Source of the DNA: CALBPI01 sp038533155
GTDB lineage: Bacteria; Pseudomonadota; Gammaproteobacteria; Steroidobacterales; Woeseiaceae
Reading direction: 5' to 3'
Assembly (NCBI GenBank): GCA_038533155.1
Contig: JBCAZH010000054.1
Location: 1 to 20,718 of the forward strand
Length of the DNA stretch: 20,718 bases
Part shown: positions 14,300 to 20,718 of the stretch, one piece after another
How the letters are laid out: the number at the start of each line of letters is the position of its first letter
Position numbering within the stretch: the stretch's first letter is position 1
Made by a program: the position numbers and the translations under genes
The notes under the pieces: model-generated
What the model was told of the DNA's origin: nothing
What the model saw: only the letters and a program-made list of their open reading frames with translations
Databases searched by the model: none

Positions 14300-14407
14300 G
14301 TTCTGTGGTGACGTTTGAAACGATTGCCCGACTATTGAATCGGCCGAAAAAATCCAGAAAAACCCCATAGTCGCGATCCTGCGTTAACCCGAATCCTCGA
14401 TCTTCCA

Positions 14408-16962
<2,555 letters not shown>

Positions 16963-16966
<4 letters not shown>

Positions 16967-18048
16967 GCCGAGTATTCAATTTTAGTGCTGGCCCGGCAGT
17001 GCTGCCTGAGCCCGTGTTACAACGCGTCCAAGAGGACATGATGTCTTGGGGAACGAGTGGCATGTCCGTTATGGAGATGAGCCACAGGGGAAAAGAGTTC
17101 GTCGGCATTGCCGAACAGGCGGAGGCGGATTTTCGCCAATTGCTTGGGGTGCCTGACGATTACACGGTCTTGTTCTTACAAGGCGGCGCCACGCTACAGT
17201 TCGCAGCAACGGTGCTCAATCTGGCAGCGCCGGAAGACGTCGTTGACTACGTGGTGACCGGGAGTTGGGGCAAGAAAGCAATAAAAGAGGCAGGGCGATT
17301 CGCAACCGTGAATGTGGCCGCAGATGCACAGAGTAACGGCTATACCGATATCCCCGAGTTTGGAGACTGGAACGTCTCGAAAGGTGCTGCGTACTTGCAC
17401 TACACGCCAAACGAGACCATCGGCGGTGTGGAGTTTCATGAAATTCCCGATGCGGTGACGGACGCGCCGCTGGTTGCCGACATGAGCTCGACCATCCTGT
17501 CGAGGCCGTTGGAGGTGTCGCGTTTTGGTGTCATCTACGCCGGCGCGCAAAAGAATATTGGGCCAGCCGGCTTGACGATTGTTTTGGTTCGCAACGATTT
17601 GCTAGAAAGTCGCCGCGAGAACGTGCCGACGATGCTGCAGTACTCCGCACAAGCATCGGCTGGTTCGATGAGCAACACTCCCCCTACATTCGCTTGGTAT
17701 GTCGCAGGTCTGGTGTTTCAGTGGTTAATCGAGGAGGGCGGTCTCGATGTCATGGCGCTTAGGAACCAGAGAAAGGCGGAGACGCTTTACGGCGCCATCG
17801 ATCAGTCCGATTTTTACGCGAGCCCTGTACCACCGCGCTCGCGTTCGCGTATGAACGTGCCTTTCACGCTGGCATCCGCCGATTTGGATTCGAAATTCTT
17901 GGAGCTTTCGGCCGAGCGTGGGTTGATGACGCTGAAGGGACACCGGTCAGTCGGCGGCATGAGAGCGAGCTTGTACAACGCGATGCCTCAGGAGGCGGTC
18001 GATTCGCTTGTTGAGTTTATGGCGGACTTCGAAAAACGTTACGGTTGA
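16963..18048 (+). CDS. serC: Phosphoserine aminotransferase
   Basis: A 361-residue PLP-dependent class V aminotransferase that makes O-phosphoserine from 3-phosphohydroxypyruvate and can also serve pyridoxal phosphate synthesis. The protein opens FNFSAGPAVLPEPVL, then SHRGKEF; GGATLQFAA binds phosphate, and the PLP lysine is Lys197 in YAGAQKNIGPAG. The C-terminal GHRSVGGMRASLYNAM is a clear SerC signature. The length matches E. coli SerC (362). Start ATG overlaps the gyrA stop by four bases, so translation is likely coupled; the gyrA-serC junction is conserved in pseudomonads. The next gene in the pathway, serA, follows 14 bases later, so two serine-pathway steps lie together. Confidence 0.97.
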
Positions 18049-18062
18049 TGGAATAACGCACT

Positions 18063-19235
18063 ATGTATCGCGTACTTACGCTCAATAATATCTCTGTTTC
18101 AGGTCTCAAACGGTTGCCTCGAGGTGACTATGAAGTGGCCTCGGCGTTGACCGACCCGCAAGGGATATTGGTTCGGTCCCACAAGATGCACGATATGGAG
18201 ATTCCGGATTCTTTGGAAGCTGTGGGTCGCGCTGGTGCTGGCACGAACAACATCCCGATTGACGCCATGAGCGAGCGAGGTGTTCCGGTCTTCAATGCGC
18301 CAGGCGCCAATGCGAATGCGGTCAAGGAGTTGGTCTTCGCAGGCGCGCTGATGGCTGCGCGGAACATTCAGCCTGCGCTGCAGTACGTCGCGAACCTCAC
18401 GGGCGACGCAGCCACCATGAGCAAGGCGGTCGAGGCGGGCAAGAAGCAATATGCTGGATTCGAATTGCCAGGCCGAACCCTAGGGGTGATCGGGTTGGGT
18501 GCGATCGGCGTGGAAGTCTGTAATACAGCGCTTGCGCTGGGTATGCAGGTTGTCGGTTTCGATCCGCATATGACAGTGCGCCGAGCCTGGCAGCTGTCTG
18601 CAGGCGTCGAAGAAGCAACCAGCATTGATCAACTGTTGTCCTCAGTTGATGTGCTGACGGTTCACGTCCCTTTGAGTGATGCGACGCGAGACTTAATCAA
18701 CGCAGAGCGACTGAAGTTGATGCGAGAGGGTGCCGTCGTAATCAACCTTGCGAGAGGCGGGATCGTCGATGATGCGGCGGTCATCGCCGCGTTGGACGAA
18801 GATCGGCTGCATGCCTACGTGACCGACTTTCCAGGCCCCGACACGTTCAACCATCCGAAGGTGATTGCATATCCGCACTTGGGTGCATCGACCGGGGAAG
18901 CCGAAGAGAACTGCGCAATCATGGTCGCCGATACGCTTAAGGACTACCTCGAGAACGGCAATATCCGCCATTCTGTTAACTTTCCCGAGGCCAAGTTGCC
19001 GAGAGTGGGGGATAGTTGGCGCGTGACGATTGCCAACCAGAACGTCCCAAACATGGTGGGCCAGATATCAACCATCATCGCAGAAAATGGCCGTAATATT
19101 CTGGATTTATTAAATAAATCACGGGGCGATCTTGCCTACACGATTATTGATTTGGACGCGGAGCTCGACGCGCCGGCGCTCGAACAGATGCGCGCCATTG
19201 AGGGTGTCTTGCGAGTCCGCGTGCCTGGGTCTTGA
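18063..19235 (+). CDS. serA: D-3-phosphoglycerate dehydrogenase, short type with one ACT domain
   Basis: A 390-residue NAD-dependent dehydrogenase for the first step of serine synthesis. The pattern is that of the PGDH type found also in Firmicutes: opening YRVLTLNNISVSGLKRL, RAGAGTNNIP, NAPGANANAVKELV, the Rossmann motif GVIGLGAIG (141-149), NLARGG with Arg231, and YPHLGAST with His272. Where E. coli SerA has its catalytic Glu region, this type reads VTDFPGPD, with an Asp (255); this appears to be a family trait, not a defect. The C-terminal ~75 residues (from about 318, VTIANQNVPNMVGQISTIIAENG) form an ACT domain, which in the family can bind serine for feedback control. There is no strong ribosome binding site. 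The gene follows serC, so 3-phosphoglycerate to phosphoserine is encoded by adjacent genes. Confidence 0.92.
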   Translation: MYRVLTLNNISVSGLKRLPRGDYEVASALTDPQGILVRSHKMHDMEIPDSLEAVGRAGAGTNNIPIDAMSERGVPVFNAPGANANAVKELVFAGALMAARNIQPALQYVANLTGDAATMSKAVEAGKKQYAGFELPGRTLGVIGLGAIGVEVCNTALALGMQVVGFDPHMTVRRAWQLSAGVEEATSIDQLLSSVDVLTVHVPLSDATRDLINAERLKLMREGAVVINLARGGIVDDAAVIAALDEDRLHAYVTDFPGPDTFNHPKVIAYPHLGASTGEAEENCAIMVADTLKDYLENGNIRHSVNFPEAKLPRVGDSWRVTIANQNVPNMVGQISTIIAENGRNILDLLNKSRGDLAYTIIDLDAELDAPALEQMRAIEGVLRVRVPGS

Positions 19236-19247
19236 GCGGTCTTTCAT

Positions 19248-20351
19248 ATGGCAGATGACGACGCGCCGATTTCGCTCCCAGAGGTTCGCGAGGCCATCGA
19301 TCGGATAGATCGGGAGATTCAGCGGCTGATTTCCGACCGGGCGTTGCTCGCGCAGAAAGTCGGTGTCGCGAAACGCGGTGCTGCGGATAACTCTGGGTAT
19401 TACCGAGCTGACCGCGAGGCGCAGGTGCTGCGGCTGGTCGTCGAACGGAACGAGGGCCCACTTTCGGACGAAGAGTCGGTACGTTTGTTTCGGGAGATTA
19501 TGTCAGCCTGTTTGGCGCAGCAGGCGCCGCTGAAAATTGCGTTTCTTGGGCCGCCAGGCACGTTTACGCAGAGTGCAGCGTTGAAGCACTTTGGGCATTC
19601 GATCAACGATCTTCCATTCGCCACCATCGATCAGGTATTCCACGAAGTTGAAGCGGGCAACGCGGATTTCGGCGTTGTGCCCATCGAAAACTCAACAGAA
19701 GGCACGGTGAATCACACACTGGACTTGTTTGTCAGCTCACCACTCAAGATTTGCGGCGAGATCGAGTTGTCGATTGAGCAGCATCTTCTCGGTGTGGGAG
19801 ATACCAATCTCGAGAGCATCGAACGGATCTGCGCCCACCAACAATCCTTGGCCCAGTGCCGAGGGTGGCTCCGAGCGAATTTACCGAATGTAGAATTGAT
19901 TGGGGTCAGTAGCAATGCGGAAGGCGCAAGGCGTGCGCGGGATGAAGCAGGCACAGCTGCGATCGCAGGTTCCGCGGCCGCTGCTGTATACAGTTTGAGT
20001 GTTTTGGTCTCCAACATCGAAGACAGGGCTGACAATACGACCCGGTTCTTGGTGCTCGGCAAGACGCTATTGCCGAAAAGCGGGGACGATAAAACCGCGC
20101 TCCTATTGTCTGCCAACGAATCCGACGGTGCCGGCGCGCTTTACAACTTGCTGACTCCGCTATCCGAGGCCGGCATCAACATGAGCCGCATCGAGTCTCG
20201 CCCGTCGCGGCGGGGCGTTTGGGACTACGTGTTCTTTATCGATCTCGATGGGCACCCCGAGGACCCGGCGGTCAGCGAGGCCGTTGCTGCGATCGAGTCG
20301 GTCGCGTCTCTGTGCCGAGTCATCGGTGCCTACCCGCGCGCTGTGCTCTGA
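19248..20351 (+). CDS. pheA: Bifunctional chorismate mutase/prephenate dehydratase (P-protein)
   Basis: A 367-residue P-protein for phenylalanine synthesis. Residues 8-92 are an AroQ-type chorismate mutase domain (REAIDRIDREIQRLISDRALLAQKVG, then YYRADREAQVLR). From 96 the prephenate dehydratase domain begins with KIAFLGPPGTFTQSAA, then VVPIENSTEGTVNHTLD and the TRF motif in NTTRFLVLG (263-271). The ACT domain at about 283-362 has GALYNLL and ESRPSR, the phenylalanine-binding signature, so feedback inhibition by phenylalanine is expected. Start ATG 19248 has only a weak ribosome binding site, 12 bases after the serA stop. The stop overlaps the aroA start as TGATG. In pseudomonads hisC and tyrA lie between pheA and aroA; here they do not. 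Confidence 0.96.
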   Translation: MADDDAPISLPEVREAIDRIDREIQRLISDRALLAQKVGVAKRGAADNSGYYRADREAQVLRLVVERNEGPLSDEESVRLFREIMSACLAQQAPLKIAFLGPPGTFTQSAALKHFGHSINDLPFATIDQVFHEVEAGNADFGVVPIENSTEGTVNHTLDLFVSSPLKICGEIELSIEQHLLGVGDTNLESIERICAHQQSLAQCRGWLRANLPNVELIGVSSNAEGARRARDEAGTAAIAGSAAAAVYSLSVLVSNIEDRADNTTRFLVLGKTLLPKSGDDKTALLLSANESDGAGALYNLLTPLSEAGINMSRIESRPSRRGVWDYVFFIDLDGHPEDPAVSEAVAAIESVASLCRVIGAYPRAVL

Positions 20352-20718
20352 TGTCCAACCAAGTCCTTTTGACGGCACCCGCAAGGGGGCCTTTGCGCGG
20401 CACCGTCTCGCTGCCCGGTGACAAGTCGATTTCGCATCGCGCGTTGATGTTCTCCGCGCTGGCCGAAGGCACCTCGCGCATCACAGGGTTGCTTGAAGGG
20501 GAGGACTGCCAAGCGACCCGCAGGGCGCTCGAGGCAATGGGCATTCGAGTCGACCGCTCGGACAAAGGATTGTATACAGTATTCGGCAAGGGGTTTCGGG
20601 GGCTTTCACAGCCGGAAGGACCGCTGGATATGGGCAACGCTGGAACGGGGATGCGCCTGTTTTGCGGTTTGTTGGCGGGGCAGAGTTTTCCGAGCACCTT
20701 GGTTGGCGATGAATCGCT
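20351..20718 (+). CDS. aroA: 3-phosphoshikimate 1-carboxyvinyltransferase (EPSP synthase), N-terminal part
   Basis: The first ~122 residues of AroA, cut by the window end. It makes EPSP from shikimate 3-phosphate and PEP. The opening PLRGTVSLPGDKSISHRALMF contains the substrate-binding GDKSISHRA motif, and MGNAGTGMRL near residue 94 is the PEP-binding region, followed by GLLAGQSFPSTLVGDES. The TGMRLxxGLLA...GDES pattern is closer to the Pseudomonas/Bacillus/CP4-like form than to the E. coli TAMRPL form. The start ATG overlaps the pheA stop (TGATG), which suggests translational coupling. In related bacteria aroA is followed by cmk and rpsA, expected beyond this window. Confidence 0.96.
   Translation, partial: MSNQVLLTAPARGPLRGTVSLPGDKSISHRALMFSALAEGTSRITGLLEGEDCQATRRALEAMGIRVDRSDKGLYTVFGKGFRGLSQPEGPLDMGNAGTGMRLFCGLLAGQSFPSTLVGDES

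Noticed and set aside
18825..18880. Inactive SerA because the usual catalytic Glu segment is missing
   Set aside because: The VTDFP form is shared, as far as I recall, by a whole branch of 3-phosphoglycerate dehydrogenases; Arg231 and His272 are present.

Overview
This window looks like a draft chromosomal scaffold from a gammaproteobacterium outside the Enterobacterales. It carries mtaD-like/ubiG/mupP divergent from gyrA-serC-serA-pheA-aroA, a layout similar to that of pseudomonads and relatives, plus yciB, bolA, yciO, scpAB, rluB and yciK. Exactly 100 Ns at 2747-2846 indicate a scaffold join inside a repeat. I see no tRNA, rRNA, CRISPR array, insertion sequence or phage gene. The taxon cannot be fixed more closely from sequence reading alone.

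Left part (1-3716, + strand): an accessory-looking unit of two tandem DUF6502-type paralogues with a shared helix-turn-helix-like motif, followed by a secreted or membrane-anchored protein. That protein contains at least 34 copies of an eight-residue repeat (AIS[A/V]GDxx) in an almost strictly alternating two-octad pattern, and ends in a small beta-rich domain resembling DUF5666/OB-type domains. This is the least understood part of the window and the best candidate for something undescribed. The array is interrupted by the assembly gap, so its true length is unknown.

Centre left (3717-5516, - strand): yciB-bolA-parvulin operon, ending in three successive stem-loops, the last a canonical intrinsic terminator. 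Divergent from it (5614-8702, + strand) run yciO, scpA, scpB and rluB: translation-factor homologue, chromosome condensation and 23S rRNA modification.

Centre right (8714-14177, - strand): a tightly packed six-gene operon transcribed leftward in the order amidohydrolase (mtaD-like), ubiG, mupP, rmuC, a squalene/phytoene-synthase-like protein without visible catalytic aspartates, and yciK-like SDR. The roles are nucleoside salvage, ubiquinone synthesis, muropeptide recycling, DNA maintenance and two poorly defined functions.

Right (14408-end, + strand): gyrA-serC-serA-pheA-aroA, with ATGA overlap between gyrA and serC and TGATG overlap between pheA and aroA. It joins DNA gyrase A to serine and aromatic amino acid synthesis. 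aroA runs off the window. SerA is the short type with one C-terminal ACT domain and an Asp-containing VTDFP motif rather than the usual catalytic Glu region. Several transcription units (DUF6502-1, yciO, mtaD-like) have -10-like hexamers so close to the start codon that leaderless or nearly leaderless mRNAs are predicted.
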